Assembly: GCF_040732315.1 (NCBI RefSeq)
Contig: NZ_CP160388.1
Location: forward strand, 248,001 to 312,000
Source of the DNA: Oryzisolibacter sp. LB2S
GTDB taxonomy: Bacteria > Pseudomonadota > Gammaproteobacteria > Burkholderiales > Burkholderiaceae_C
Length of the DNA stretch: 64,000 nt
Reading direction: 5' to 3'
Positions 8,148 through 16,255 of the stretch are shown here, in pieces. The notes below the pieces were generated by a model, which made no database searches, was not told the DNA's origin, and was given only the letters and a program-made list of their open reading frames with translations. Position 1 is the stretch's first letter, and every line of letters begins with the position of its first letter. The translations under genes and the position numbers were made by a program.

Positions 8148-8743
8148 GGGCGGGGCATGTCCGGGCGTGGACAGCCATTGTCGTCGCAGGCGCCGCCCTC
8201 GGCGCCCTCAGCGCCCTCCGCACCGGCGGTGGGCGGGTCGGCGGGGGCGCGTGCCGGGGGCTCGGGCTCGCCGAGCAGTTGCCCGAGCAGCGCGCCCAGG
8301 CGCAGGTCGTCCAGGCGGCCGAAGTGGTGCAGGCGCATGCGGCCCTCGCGGTCGAGCACCACCAGGCTGGGCGTGCCCTGCAGCATCAGCGCCTCCATGG
8401 TCTGTGGAACGGCGCGCGTGGCATGCGGCCGGTCGAGCGCAATCGGAAAGCGCAGCCGGTACTCGTGGATGAAGGCCGCCAGCGCCTCGGGCCGGCCCTG
8501 GACCGCGTGGTGCTCGAACACCGTGTGCAGGCCGATGACGACGAGCCGGTCCTGCGCGAAGGCCTCGTCCACGCGCCGCGCCTGGGGGATGCCATGCTCC
8601 ACGCAGCCCGGGCACAGCATCTGGAACGCGTGCAGCACCACGACGCGCCCGCGCAGCGCCTCGAGCGTGAGCGGCGTGCGCGTGTTGAACCATTGCGCCA
8701 CCTGCAGTTCGGGCGCTTGGGGGTGGTAGGCGTCGCTGTGCAT
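8144..8743 (-). CDS. TlpA/AhpC-type thioredoxin-fold protein
   Basis: A 199-residue protein with a redoxin fold: LRGRVVVLHAFQMLCPGCVEHG holds a CPGC active site, and GTPSLVVLDREG holds the cis-proline. The start ATG at 8743 is chosen because GGAG lies about 8 bases upstream and homologues begin near the APELQVAQWFN stretch; a longer frame to 8875 lacks such support. The C-terminal 35 residues are a low-complexity tail rich in Ala, Gly, Glu and Pro ending with CDDNGC. No signal peptide is seen, so it is probably cytoplasmic. It may support the overlapping MOSC protein with thiol chemistry, which is inference. Confidence 0.78.
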   Translation of the reverse strand: MHSDAYHPQAPELQVAQWFNTRTPLTLEALRGRVVVLHAFQMLCPGCVEHGIPQARRVDEAFAQDRLVVIGLHTVFEHHAVQGRPEALAAFIHEYRLRFPIALDRPHATRAVPQTMEALMLQGTPSLVVLDREGRMRLHHFGRLDDLRLGALLGQLLGEPEPPARAPADPPTAGAEGAEGAEGGACDDNGCPRPDMPRP

Positions 8744-8890
8744 GGAACGGACTCCGGCAGACCAGGGCAGACGCCACCTTAGCGCGCCAGGCCCGGGCGC
8801 GTCCGCAATGCGGTCTTGCCAGGCGCTGGGCAACGGCGCCCCGGCGTCGCCGGGCGGGCCGGGCTTTTCCGTCACAATGCAGCAGCCTGC

Positions 8891-8940
8891 GGCCAGGTTT
8901 TGAACAAAACAATAGCTGCCAGGGCTTTGCCTGCAACGAT
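8891..8940. repeat. Dispersed gene-end palindromic repeat, copy B
   Basis: Reads ATAGCTGCCAGGGCTTTGCC followed by a decayed right arm, in the 5' leader of the DUF808 gene. The left half matches the other copies well, the right half poorly. Confidence 0.4.
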
Positions 8941-8972
8941 TTCACGCCTTTTTCATTGAAAGAACCTCTGCC

Positions 8973-9950
8973 ATGGCCGGAGCCAGTCTGCTGACCCTGC
9001 TCGACGATATCGCCGCCATCCTCGACGATGTGGCGCTGATGACCAAGGTGGCCGCCAAGAAGAGCGCCGCCGTGGCCGACGACGTGGGCGCCATGACCAA
9101 GGTGGCCACGCAGAAGACGGCCGGCGTGCTCGGCGACGACCTGGCGCTCAACGCCCAGCAGGTGGCCGGCGTGCGCGCCGAGCGCGAGCTGCCCGTGGTC
9201 TGGGCGGTGGCGCGCGGCTCCATGGTGAACAAGGCCATCCTCGTGCCCGCGGCGCTGGCCATCAGCGCGCTGCTGCCCATGCTGATCACGCCGCTGCTCA
9301 TGCTCGGCGGCGCCTTTCTGTGCTTCGAGGGCGTGGAGAAGCTCGCGCACAAGCTGCTGCACCGCGGCGAGGACGATGCCGCCGCGCATGAGCGCCATGC
9401 CCAGGCCAATGCCGACCCGGCCGTGGACCTGGTGGCCTTCGAGCGCGAGAAGATCCGCGGCGCCGTGCGCACCGACTTCATCCTGTCGGCCGAGATCATC
9501 GTCATCGCCCTGGGCACGGTGGCGCTGGCGCCGTTTGCGCAGCAGGTGGCGGTGCTCGTGGGCATTGCCATCCTCATGACCGTGGGCGTCTATGGCCTCG
9601 TGGGCGCGATCGTGAAGATAGACGACCTGGGCCTGTGGCTCAGCCGCCGCGGCGCGCATCCGGCCCGGGCGCTGGGCACCCTGCTGCTGGCGGCCGCGCC
9701 CTGGCTGATGAAGTTCCTCTCGGTGGCCGGCACGGCGGCGATGTTCCTCGTGGGCGGCGGCATCGTCGTGCATGGCATCGCGCCGCTGCACCACGCCGTC
9801 GAGGCCGCGGCGCAGGCCGTCGCCCAGGGGGCGCTCGCCGGACTGTGGCAGGCCTTGGTCGGCAACGGGCTCAACGCCCTCGCGGGCATCGTGGTGGGCG
9901 CGCTGGTGCTGGGCGTGGTCAGCGCGGTGCAGCGCCTGCGCGCGCGTTGA
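8973..9950 (+). CDS. DUF808 family inner-membrane protein (YedI-like)
   Basis: A 325-residue protein of the DUF808/YedI family. It begins [20 protein letters not shown], has two near-repeats of the DDV..MTKVA type (residues 18-48), then several hydrophobic segments (about 85-110, 160-200, 225-265, 280-320) with the family motif [11 protein letters not shown] between them. The molecular role is unknown. It is convergent with the histidine kinase gene and the two coding regions overlap by about 32 bases at their 3' ends. Confidence 0.88.
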   Translation: MAGASLLTLLDDIAAILDDVALMTKVAAKKSAAVADDVGAMTKVATQKTAGVLGDDLALNAQQVAGVRAERELPVVWAVARGSMVNKAILVPAALAISALLPMLITPLLMLGGAFLCFEGVEKLAHKLLHRGEDDAAAHERHAQANADPAVDLVAFEREKIRGAVRTDFILSAEIIVIALGTVALAPFAQQVAVLVGIAILMTVGVYGLVGAIVKIDDLGLWLSRRGAHPARALGTLLLAAAPWLMKFLSVAGTAAMFLVGGGIVVHGIAPLHHAVEAAAQAVAQGALAGLWQALVGNGLNALAGIVVGALVLGVVSAVQRLRAR

Positions 9951-11175
9951 CCGCGGGCGCCGTCAGCGGCAGGCGCAGCACGAAGCAGGCGCCGCCCGCG
10001 CCGTCGGGCCGGTCCTCGCAGTGCACGCTGCCGCCGTGGCGCTGGGCGATGGAGCGCACCAGCGCCAGCCCCAGGCCCACGCCGCCCGAGCGCTCGCTGG
10101 CGCCGGGCAGGCGGTAGAAGGGCTCGAAGATGCGCTCGCGCTGCGCGGGCGGCACGCCCGGGCCCTGGTCGCACACGCGCAACACGGCCTGGGCGCCCTC
10201 GCGCGTGATGGCGAGCGTGATCTCGCCCTGGCTGTAGCGGCGCGCGTTCTCCAGCAGGTTGCGCACGGCGCGGCGCAGCAGCTTGGCCACGCCAGGCACC
10301 TCGATGGCGGCGCCGTCGCCCCACAGCCGCTCGGCATCGAGCAGCTCGGCGTCCACGCGCGCGCCTTCCTCCACGGCCAGGCCGACGAGGTCCACGGGCT
10401 CCACCGTGCCCACATCGGCCGCGCCCGCGTCCAGGCGGCTGGCCAGCAGGATCTCGTCGACGAGCTGGTCGAGCTCGGCGATGTTGCGCTCGATCTCGGA
10501 GCGAAACGCCGGCGAGGGCGCGCCGCCCTGCATGAGCTCGAGCCCCATGCGGATGCGCGCCAGCGGCGAGCGCAGCTCGTGCGAGGCATTGGCCAGCAGC
10601 GACTTGTGCGACTGCACCAGCGCCTCGATGCGCGCCGCCGCGGCGTTGAACTGGCGCGCCAGTGCCGCCACCTCGTCCTGGCCCTGCTCGGCCACGCGCA
10701 CCGACAGGTCGCCCTCGCCAAAGCGCTGCACGCTCGCCTGCAGCTGCTCCAGGCGCTGCAGCAGCCGGCGGATGATGGGAAACACGCCCACGGTCACGGC
10801 CAGGCCCACGAGGGCCAGCATCCACAGAAAGCCCAGGGGAGGGCGCAGCCAGGACGCGGGCCCGTGGTCGTCGGGACGCATGCGCGGGGTGCGCGGCGAC
10901 AGGTGCATCTCGTACACGGCGCCGTTGTCGCCCTCGATGCGGTAGCGCACGCCCTCCCTGGGGTCGCCGCGCTGGCGCACGCCCGTGCCGTCCACCAGCG
11001 TGCGGCCCTGGGCGTCGGTGATCACGATCTCGCGCGTGGGCGGCTGCTGCTGGTTCTGCTCGGCCGCCCAGCGCCAGGCCAGGCCCACGGCCAGCGCGAA
11101 CACCAGCACGCCGCCGGCCATGGCCAGCCAGATGCGCAGGTACAGGCGCCGGGAGAGGGGGCTGAGCAGCGACAT
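9919..11175 (-). CDS. HAMP-domain sensor histidine kinase
   Basis: A 418-residue membrane kinase of the EnvZ/RstB type. Two transmembrane helices (about 14-36 and 115-136) flank a short periplasmic sensor domain. Then come HAMP, the dimerisation helix with [13 protein letters not shown] (phospho-acceptor His199), the N box [10 protein letters not shown], and the ATP-lid motifs CDQGPGVP and GVGLGLALV. Its start codon shares one base with the stop of the response regulator gene (TGATG), so the pair is translationally coupled. The stimulus is unknown; the small sensor domain suggests an envelope signal. Confidence 0.93.
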   Translation of the reverse strand: MSLLSPLSRRLYLRIWLAMAGGVLVFALAVGLAWRWAAEQNQQQPPTREIVITDAQGRTLVDGTGVRQRGDPREGVRYRIEGDNGAVYEMHLSPRTPRMRPDDHGPASWLRPPLGFLWMLALVGLAVTVGVFPIIRRLLQRLEQLQASVQRFGEGDLSVRVAEQGQDEVAALARQFNAAAARIEALVQSHKSLLANASHELRSPLARIRMGLELMQGGAPSPAFRSEIERNIAELDQLVDEILLASRLDAGAADVGTVEPVDLVGLAVEEGARVDAELLDAERLWGDGAAIEVPGVAKLLRRAVRNLLENARRYSQGEITLAITREGAQAVLRVCDQGPGVPPAQRERIFEPFYRLPGASERSGGVGLGLALVRSIAQRHGGSVHCEDRPDGAGGACFVLRLPLTAPAVNARAGAAPR

Positions 11176-11885
11176 CAGTCTTGCTGCCTGGCAAACACAT
11201 AACCCACGCCGCGCACCGTGAGGATGCGCCGCGGGGTCTTGGGGTCGGCCTCGATGGCCGCGCGGATGCGGCCCATGTGCACGTCGATGCTGCGGTCGAA
11301 GGCCTCGAGCTCGCGCCCGCGCACGGCCTCCATGATCTGGTCGCGCGTGAGCACGCGGCCCGCGCGCTCGGCCATGGCCACGAGCAGGTCGAACTGGTAG
11401 GAGGTGAGCTCGGCCGGCTCGCCCGCCACGCTCACCGTGCGCGCGTCGCGGTCGATCTCCAGGCTGCCAAAGCGCAGCACATGGTTGGCGGCCGGCTGGG
11501 CCCCGGCCTCGCGCCGGCGCAATATGGCGCGTATGCGCGCGAGCAGCTCGCGCGGCTCGAAGGGCTTGGGCAGGTAGTCGTCGGCGCCTATCTCCAGGCC
11601 GATCACGCGGTCCATGGGGTCGCCCTTGGCGGTCAGCATCAGCACCGCCACCTGCGCCGCGGGGCCGGGCAGGGCACGTATGCGCCGGCAGACCTCCAGG
11701 CCGTCCATGTCGGGCAGCATCAGGTCCAGGATCACCAGGTCGGGCAGATCACTGCCCTGCAGCCGCGCCAGACCGCTCGCGCCATCGGCCATGTGCGTGA
11801 CCTGCAGGCCCGACTGGCCCAGGTACTCGCCCACCATCTGCGCCAGGCGGTGGTCGTCTTCGATCATCAGGAGTTGCGAGTTCAT
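11175..11885 (-). CDS. OmpR/PhoB-family response regulator
   Basis: A 236-residue regulator. The receiver domain has the acidic pair EDD (9-11), phospho-acceptor Asp54 in LVILDLMLPD, and Lys107 in LPKPFEPREL. The C-terminal winged-helix DNA-binding domain ends with RTVRGVGYVF-type sequence. The start at 11885 gives MNSQLLMIEDD, the expected receiver N-terminus; a longer frame to 11996 adds about 37 residues with no homology. It is the first gene of the two-gene operon with the histidine kinase. Confidence 0.92.
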   Translation of the reverse strand: MNSQLLMIEDDHRLAQMVGEYLGQSGLQVTHMADGASGLARLQGSDLPDLVILDLMLPDMDGLEVCRRIRALPGPAAQVAVLMLTAKGDPMDRVIGLEIGADDYLPKPFEPRELLARIRAILRRREAGAQPAANHVLRFGSLEIDRDARTVSVAGEPAELTSYQFDLLVAMAERAGRVLTRDQIMEAVRGRELEAFDRSIDVHMGRIRAAIEADPKTPRRILTVRGVGYVFARQQD

Positions 11886-11990
11886 GGCGGGCATCTTGGC
11901 GCGGGGCTGTCGGCCTGTGTTGAAGCGCGGGTAAAGCTGTGTAAACACATCGTGGGCTCGGGCGGCCATTTCCGTTGATGGGTCAACCAC

Positions 11991-12050
11991 CGCCATCCAC
12001 CGTCATCCACCGTCATCCACCGTCATCCACCGTCATCCACCGTCATCCCC
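11991..12050. repeat. 10-bp tandem repeat, six units
   Basis: Four perfect copies of CGTCATCCAC (12001-12040) flanked by one diverged unit on each side (CGCCATCCAC, CGTCATCCCC). The unit matches the outer edge of the adjacent 28-bp inverted repeat, so the array probably arose by slippage from that edge. It lies upstream of the response regulator gene. Confidence 0.9.
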
Positions 12051-12128
12051 GCGCAAGCGGGGATCCACTGGAGTGACGAACCAACTGCTCGTGTGGCACC
12101 TGGATCCCCGCTTGCGCGGGGATGACGG
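12040..12128. repeat. 28-bp perfect inverted repeat (REP/REPIN-like)
   Basis: The left arm at 12040-12067 (CCGTCATCCCCGCGCAAGCG and eight more bases) and the right arm at 12101-12128 are exact reverse complements across 28 bp with a 33-bp spacer. Each arm also contains its own small palindrome ATCCCCGCGCAAGCGGGGAT. Such GC-rich palindrome pairs are typical of REPINs spread by RAYT transposases; no transposase is in the window. Confidence 0.9.
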
Positions 12129-12163
12129 GGTCAATAGGCATCGCTCTTGAAGTATAAAAAAAC

Positions 12164-12206
12164 ATAGCTGCCAGCGCTTTCCCATCAAGCGCTGGAGGTC
12201 ATTTTG
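12164..12206. repeat. Dispersed gene-end palindromic repeat, copy C (best preserved)
   Basis: ATAGCTGCCAGCGCTT, loop CCCATC region, AAGCGCTGGAGGTCATTTTG. The stem CCAGCGCTT/AAGCGCTGG is a perfect 9-bp match. The last residues (KMTSSA) and TGA stop of ampG are encoded by this element. Confidence 0.7.
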
Positions 12207-13522
12207 GCTCTTGAGGTCAGCCACACCAGCAGCAGCACCGGCAAGCCCAGCAGCGCCGTGCCCGTGAAGAATGCGCCATAGCCATGAGCGTCCACGAACT
12301 GGCCCGAGAAGCCCGCGAGCCACTTGGGCGCGAGCAGCATCATGGAGCTGAACAGCGCGTACTGCGTGGCCGAGTACTGCACATTCGTCAGGCCCGACAG
12401 ATAGGCGATGAAGGCCGCCGAGGCGATGCCGCCGGCCAGGTTGTCGGCGCTCACGACCAGCACCAGCGCGCGCACGTCGTGGCCATGCTGGCCGAGCCAG
12501 GCAAACAGCAGGTTGCTGCAGGCCGAGAGCAGCGCGCCCAGCATCAGCACGCGCATCACGCCCAGGCGCATGGAGAGCACGCCGCCCACAAAAGCGCCGG
12601 CCAGCGTCATGACCACGCCGAAGACCTTGGTGACCGCGGCCACCTCGTCCTTGGTGTAGCCCATGTCCACGTAGAACGGGTTGGCCATGATGCCCATGAC
12701 GACGTCGCTGATGCGGTAGACAGCGATGAGTGCGAGGATCAGCGCCGCCTGCCAGCGGTAGCGCCCGATGAAGTCGGCAAACGGATCGACCACCGCGCCG
12801 CGCAGCCATTCGCCCAGGCCGCGCGCGGGCGGCAATGGGCGGGGCAGGGGCTCGGGCGAGAGCAGCACCGTCGCCGTGCCGACCAGCATGGACGCGGCCA
12901 TGGCCAGATAGGCCGTGGCCCAGGCGCCGGCCTGGTAGCCGGAGGCGCCGTCGACCTCGGCGCGCGCGGCGATCCACAGCACGCCCGCGCCGGCCCAGAT
13001 CATGGCCAGGCGGTAGCCGGTCTGGTAGGTGGCGGCCAGGGCGGCCTGGCGCTCGGTGTCGGCGGATTCGATGCGAAAGGCGTCGAGCGCAATGTCCTGC
13101 GTGGCCGAGCCAAAGGCCACGAGCAGCGCGCACCAGACCATGGCGTCGAGCCCCTGGCGCGGGTCGGCCAGCGCCATGCCGATGAGGCCCGCGATGACCA
13201 GCGCCTGCGCCAGCAGCAGCCAGCTGCGCCGCCGCCCGAGCCAGCGCGTGATGAGCGGCAGCGGCAGCCGGTCGACCAGCGGCGACCAGACCCACTTGAA
13301 CGCATAGGCCAGGCCCACCCAGCTCAGATAGCCGATGGTCGTGCGGTCTATGCCCGCCTCGCGCAGGCGAAACGAGAGCGTGCCCAGCACCAGCAACAGC
13401 GGCAGGCCGGCCGAAAAACCCAGCGCCAGCATGCGCAGGCTGGCCGGCTCCAGGTAGACGCGCCAGGCGGCAAGCCAGGGGTGGCGGGGGGCGGGTGGGG
13501 CTGTGGTGGCTTTGTCGGACAT
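12185..13522 (-). CDS. ampG: AmpG-family muropeptide permease
   Basis: A 445-residue major facilitator protein with about 12-14 hydrophobic segments. AmpG imports anhydro-muropeptides released from murein into the cytoplasm for recycling and in many bacteria thereby controls beta-lactamase induction. Family features include GFSAGLPLLLVLGTLSFRL, WVGLAYAFKWVWSPLVDR and SATQDIALDAFRIE. Its last residues and stop codon fall in a dispersed palindromic repeat, suggesting the original C-terminus was replaced or trimmed. It is divergent from an AraC-type regulator 50 bp away. No ampR or beta-lactamase is in the window. Confidence 0.92.
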   Translation of the reverse strand: MSDKATTAPPAPRHPWLAAWRVYLEPASLRMLALGFSAGLPLLLVLGTLSFRLREAGIDRTTIGYLSWVGLAYAFKWVWSPLVDRLPLPLITRWLGRRRSWLLLAQALVIAGLIGMALADPRQGLDAMVWCALLVAFGSATQDIALDAFRIESADTERQAALAATYQTGYRLAMIWAGAGVLWIAARAEVDGASGYQAGAWATAYLAMAASMLVGTATVLLSPEPLPRPLPPARGLGEWLRGAVVDPFADFIGRYRWQAALILALIAVYRISDVVMGIMANPFYVDMGYTKDEVAAVTKVFGVVMTLAGAFVGGVLSMRLGVMRVLMLGALLSACSNLLFAWLGQHGHDVRALVLVVSADNLAGGIASAAFIAYLSGLTNVQYSATQYALFSSMMLLAPKWLAGFSGQFVDAHGYGAFFTGTALLGLPVLLLVWLTSRAKMTSSA

Positions 13523-13572
13523 GAGGATGGGCGCACTGGGGCGGGTGCATTATCCGGCCCTACCATTGCGCC

Positions 13573-14268
13573 ATGGCCTCTGCCTCACCGTCCCATTTCG
13601 AGCCGAGCTGCTCCGTGCGCCGCTACAGCGGCGAGCACAGTGCGCACGAGCATGGCTTTGCGCAGATCCTCTATGCGCTCGAGGGTTCGATGGAGCTCGA
13701 TATCGCCGGGCGCGCGGCCTTTGTCGACTGCGCGAGCGGCATCGTCATCCCGGCCGGCGCGGGTCATGGCTACGCGGCCGAGCGCAGCGCGCGCATCCTG
13801 GTGATCGACGCGCCCGACCAGCCGGCGCTCGCGCGCATGCGCCGCTTTGCCGTGCCCGCGGCCTGGCGGGGGGACGCCGCGGCGCCCCGGGCCGTGGCCG
13901 AGCGCGTGGCCCAGGTGCTGCAGGCGCCGGCCCTGCTCGCGCGCCGGCGCATGGATCTGGCGCGGCTCACGCAGGCCGTGCAGGCCGCCCTGCACGAGGA
14001 CTGGCCCACGGCCCGCCTGGCCGCCCTGTGCCATTTGAGCCCGCAGCGCTTTCACGCGCGCCTCATGGAGCTCACGGGCCGCACGCCCCAGGCCTGGCTG
14101 CGCGCGCTGCGCCTGGATCGCGCGGCGCGGCTGCTCGCGCGCGGCCAGCCGCTCGAGACCACGGCCCTGGCCTGCGGCTACGCCAGCGCCAGCGCCCTGG
14201 CCTACGCGCTCAGGCGTGAGCGCGGCGTGGGCGCGCGCGAGCTGCGTCGCTCAAATACTATCGAATAA
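13573..14268 (+). CDS. AraC-family transcriptional regulator with cupin N-terminus
   Basis: A 231-residue regulator. Residues 10-95 form a cupin-like sensing domain (EHSAHEHGFAQILYALEG, metal- or ligand-binding histidines). The C-terminal part from about 135 has two helix-turn-helix motifs of the AraC/XylS type, ending with ETTALACGYASASALAYALRR. It is divergent from ampG. The last codons (SNTIE) and TAA stop abut and probably derive from a dispersed repeat. Target genes are unknown; the divergent ampG or the downstream EamA transporter are candidates. Confidence 0.88.
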   Translation: MASASPSHFEPSCSVRRYSGEHSAHEHGFAQILYALEGSMELDIAGRAAFVDCASGIVIPAGAGHGYAAERSARILVIDAPDQPALARMRRFAVPAAWRGDAAAPRAVAERVAQVLQAPALLARRRMDLARLTQAVQAALHEDWPTARLAALCHLSPQRFHARLMELTGRTPQAWLRALRLDRAARLLARGQPLETTALACGYASASALAYALRRERGVGARELRRSNTIE

Positions 14269-14310
14269 ATAGCATTTTGCGCTGACAGGGCGGGCGTTAG
14301 AGGCTGTTTT
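14252..14310. repeat. Dispersed gene-end palindromic repeat, copy D
   Basis: Reads ACTATCGAATAAATAGCATT, GCGCT, GGGCGTTAGAGGCTGTTTT, matching the family in its start, GCGC core and AGGC..TTTT end. It overlaps the 3' end and TAA stop of the AraC gene. Confidence 0.55.
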
Positions 14311-14325
14311 CCATGTTGGCTTCAT

Positions 14326-14374
14326 GGGCTGGAGCGCCGGCATCTTGCCGGCAGGATGCCGGCGCTCCCAGCCC
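14326..14374. repeat. GC-rich hairpin repeat (GGAGCGCCGGCATC type)
   Basis: GGGCTGGAGCGCCGGCATC (14326-14344) and its near-exact reverse complement (14355-14374, one extra base) flank a 10-base loop that itself contains GCCGGC. It looks like a REP-class intergenic palindrome just ahead of the EamA gene. Confidence 0.8.
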
Positions 14375-14433
14375 CTGTGCACCATGCGCGTTGCTCGATA
14401 GTTGCCCGCCCGGCAAGGCGCAGCATCGTCGGC

Positions 14434-15327
14434 ATGACCGATTCACGACATTCCGCGCGCGGCATCGCGCTGGTGCTGCTGGCCGCCATGCTCTGGGGCA
14501 CGACGGGCACGGCGCAAAGCCTGGCGCCGGCCCAGCTCTCGCCCTACTGGGTGGGGGCGCTGCGCCTGGTCATCGCCAGCGCCTTCTTTGCGCTGCTGGC
14601 CTGGCATGCGCCCCGGCCCGCCGGCCGCAGGCCCTGGGCGCGCGTGCTGCTCGCGGGCGCCTGCATTGCCGCCTACAACCTGAGCTTCTTCGCCGGCGTG
14701 CGCGCCAGCGGCGTGGCCCTGGGCACGGCGATCGCCATCGGCAGCGGCCCCATCTGGGCCGGGCTGCTGCAGACGGCGATGACGCGCCGCCTGCCGCCGG
14801 CCCTGTGGTGGCTGGGCACGCTGGTGAGCGTGGCCGGCGGCGCGGCCATGGCGCTGGGCCAGGGCGACGGCCTGCGCCTGAGTGCCGCGGGCGTGGCCCT
14901 GTGTCTGCTCGCTGGCCTGGCCTATGCCACCTACACCCTGGTCAACAAGGGCCTGGTGCTGGCGCTGGGTCCGGCGCGCGCCAATCTGGCGGTGTTCGCC
15001 AGCGCGGCGCTGCTGTCCGTGCCCTGGGCCTGGGCGCTGGGCGGGGCGCTGCAGGCCGGCGCCGGTGCCTGGGCCGTGGTGCTGTTCCTCGGGCTGGTCA
15101 GCACGGGCCTGGCCTACCTGCTGTTCTCCAGCGGGCTGCGCCATATCTCGGGCACCACCGGCGTCACGCTGGCGCTGGGCGAGCCCGTGACGGCCTTTGT
15201 GCTCGCGGTGTGGGTCGTGGGCGAGTCGCAGCAGGCCCTGGCCTGGCTGGGCCTGGGCGCGGTGCTGGCCGGTCTGCTGCTGGTGGTATGGGCGGAGCTG
15301 CGCGCGCAATCGCCGGCGCGGTCGTAG
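14434..15327 (+). CDS. EamA/DMT-family transporter
   Basis: A 297-residue inner-membrane protein with ten predicted helices built from two EamA repeats (about residues 5-140 and 150-290). Typical signs are LLAAMLWGTTGTAQ at the start, YNLSFFAGVRASGVALGTAI in repeat 1, and GTTGVTLALGEPVTAF in repeat 2. Family members export amino acids or other small metabolites; the substrate is not predictable. The start at 14434 is chosen because it opens directly into helix 1; a longer frame runs back through the hairpin repeat. It is followed 11 bases later by the M48 protease gene. Confidence 0.87.
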   Translation: MTDSRHSARGIALVLLAAMLWGTTGTAQSLAPAQLSPYWVGALRLVIASAFFALLAWHAPRPAGRRPWARVLLAGACIAAYNLSFFAGVRASGVALGTAIAIGSGPIWAGLLQTAMTRRLPPALWWLGTLVSVAGGAAMALGQGDGLRLSAAGVALCLLAGLAYATYTLVNKGLVLALGPARANLAVFASAALLSVPWAWALGGALQAGAGAWAVVLFLGLVSTGLAYLLFSSGLRHISGTTGVTLALGEPVTAFVLAVWVVGESQQALAWLGLGAVLAGLLLVVWAELRAQSPARS

Positions 15328-15338
15328 ACTTCCCGTCC

Positions 15339-16199
15339 ATGACCCAAGCCCTGCCTGATAGCCCCTCTGCATCCGCTTGCCGCTGCTGCGCCGCCAGCCC
15401 CTGGCAGGCGCGGCGCGCCTTTGTGCTCGCCGCAGCGGCCACCGTGGCGCTGCCGGCCGCGGCGCAGGTGGACGTGGGCTCGGCCTCGGGCCTGCGCCGG
15501 CTCGTGCCGGCCGAGCAGCTCGAGAGCGCGGCCACCCAGCAGTACGGCCAGATGCTGGCCCAGGCCAAGGCCCAGCGCGCGCTCGCGCCGGACAACCACC
15601 CGCAGCTCGTCAAGCTGCGCGCCATCGCCCGGCGCATCATCCCGTTTGCCGTGCAGTGGAACCCGCGCGCCGCGCAGTGGCGCTGGGAGGTGAACCTGAT
15701 CGGCAGCAAGGAGATCAACGCCTTCTGCATGCCCGGCGGCAAGATCGCCTTCTACACGGGCATCCTGGACCGGCTCAAGCTGACCGACGATGAGATCGCC
15801 ATGGTCATGGGCCACGAGATGGCGCATGCGCTGCGCGAGCACGCGCGCGAGCGCGTGGCCAAGACCCAGGCCACCAGCATCGGCCTGTCGCTGGGCGCGC
15901 AGCTCCTGGGCCTGGGTGAGCTGGGCAATGTGGCGGCCAATCTGGGCACGCAGCTGCTCACGCTCAAGTTCAGCCGCAGCGACGAGACCGAGGCCGACCT
16001 CGTCGGCCTGGAACTGGCCGCGCGCGCCGGCTACAACCCCCAGGCCGCCGTGAGCCTGTGGCGCAAGATGGGCGAGGCCACGGGCAATGGCGGCATAGGC
16101 TTTCTGTCCACCCACCCCACGGGGCCGGACCGCATCCGCGAGCTCGAGCGCAACGTGCCCAAGGTAGAGGGGCTGTACCAGCAGGCGCGCGGCCGGTGA
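15339..16199 (+). CDS. M48-family zinc metalloprotease, exported
   Basis: A 286-residue periplasmic protease of the LoiP/YggG type. The N-terminus has a signal peptide (basic QARR, hydrophobic FVLAAAATVALPAAAQ). The catalytic helix reads VMGHEMAHALREHARER (HExxH), and the third zinc ligand lies in SRSDETEADLVGLEL. The C-terminal STHPTGPDRI is the conserved substrate-site histidine region. Such proteases act in envelope protein quality control. The start at 15339 gives a proper signal peptide; a much longer overlapping frame lies in the EamA gene and is a shadow. Confidence 0.9.
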   Translation: MTQALPDSPSASACRCCAASPWQARRAFVLAAAATVALPAAAQVDVGSASGLRRLVPAEQLESAATQQYGQMLAQAKAQRALAPDNHPQLVKLRAIARRIIPFAVQWNPRAAQWRWEVNLIGSKEINAFCMPGGKIAFYTGILDRLKLTDDEIAMVMGHEMAHALREHARERVAKTQATSIGLSLGAQLLGLGELGNVAANLGTQLLTLKFSRSDETEADLVGLELAARAGYNPQAAVSLWRKMGEATGNGGIGFLSTHPTGPDRIRELERNVPKVEGLYQQARGR

Positions 16200-16207
16200 T
16201 GCTGCAC

Positions 16208-16255
16208 TATTGATAGCTTTTGGCGCTTACTGGGTAAGCGCTACAGCCTGTTTTT
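16208..16255. repeat. Dispersed gene-end palindromic repeat, copy E
   Basis: ATAGCTTTTGGCGCTTACTG, GTAAGCGCTACAGCCTGTTTTT. The GCGCTTAC/GTAAGCGC stem is a perfect 8 bp. It separates converging genes and encodes the C-terminal KQAVALTQ and TAA stop of the PepSY protein on the other strand. With the T-run it could work as a terminator for the protease gene. Confidence 0.65.

Noticed and set aside
12001-12050. CRISPR-like array
   Set aside because: The 10-bp units are contiguous with no spacers.
14313-15338. In-frame 5' extension of the M48 protease gene suggesting a fusion protein
   Set aside because: It lies entirely over the EamA transporter gene in another frame; the protease has its own signal peptide starting at 15339.
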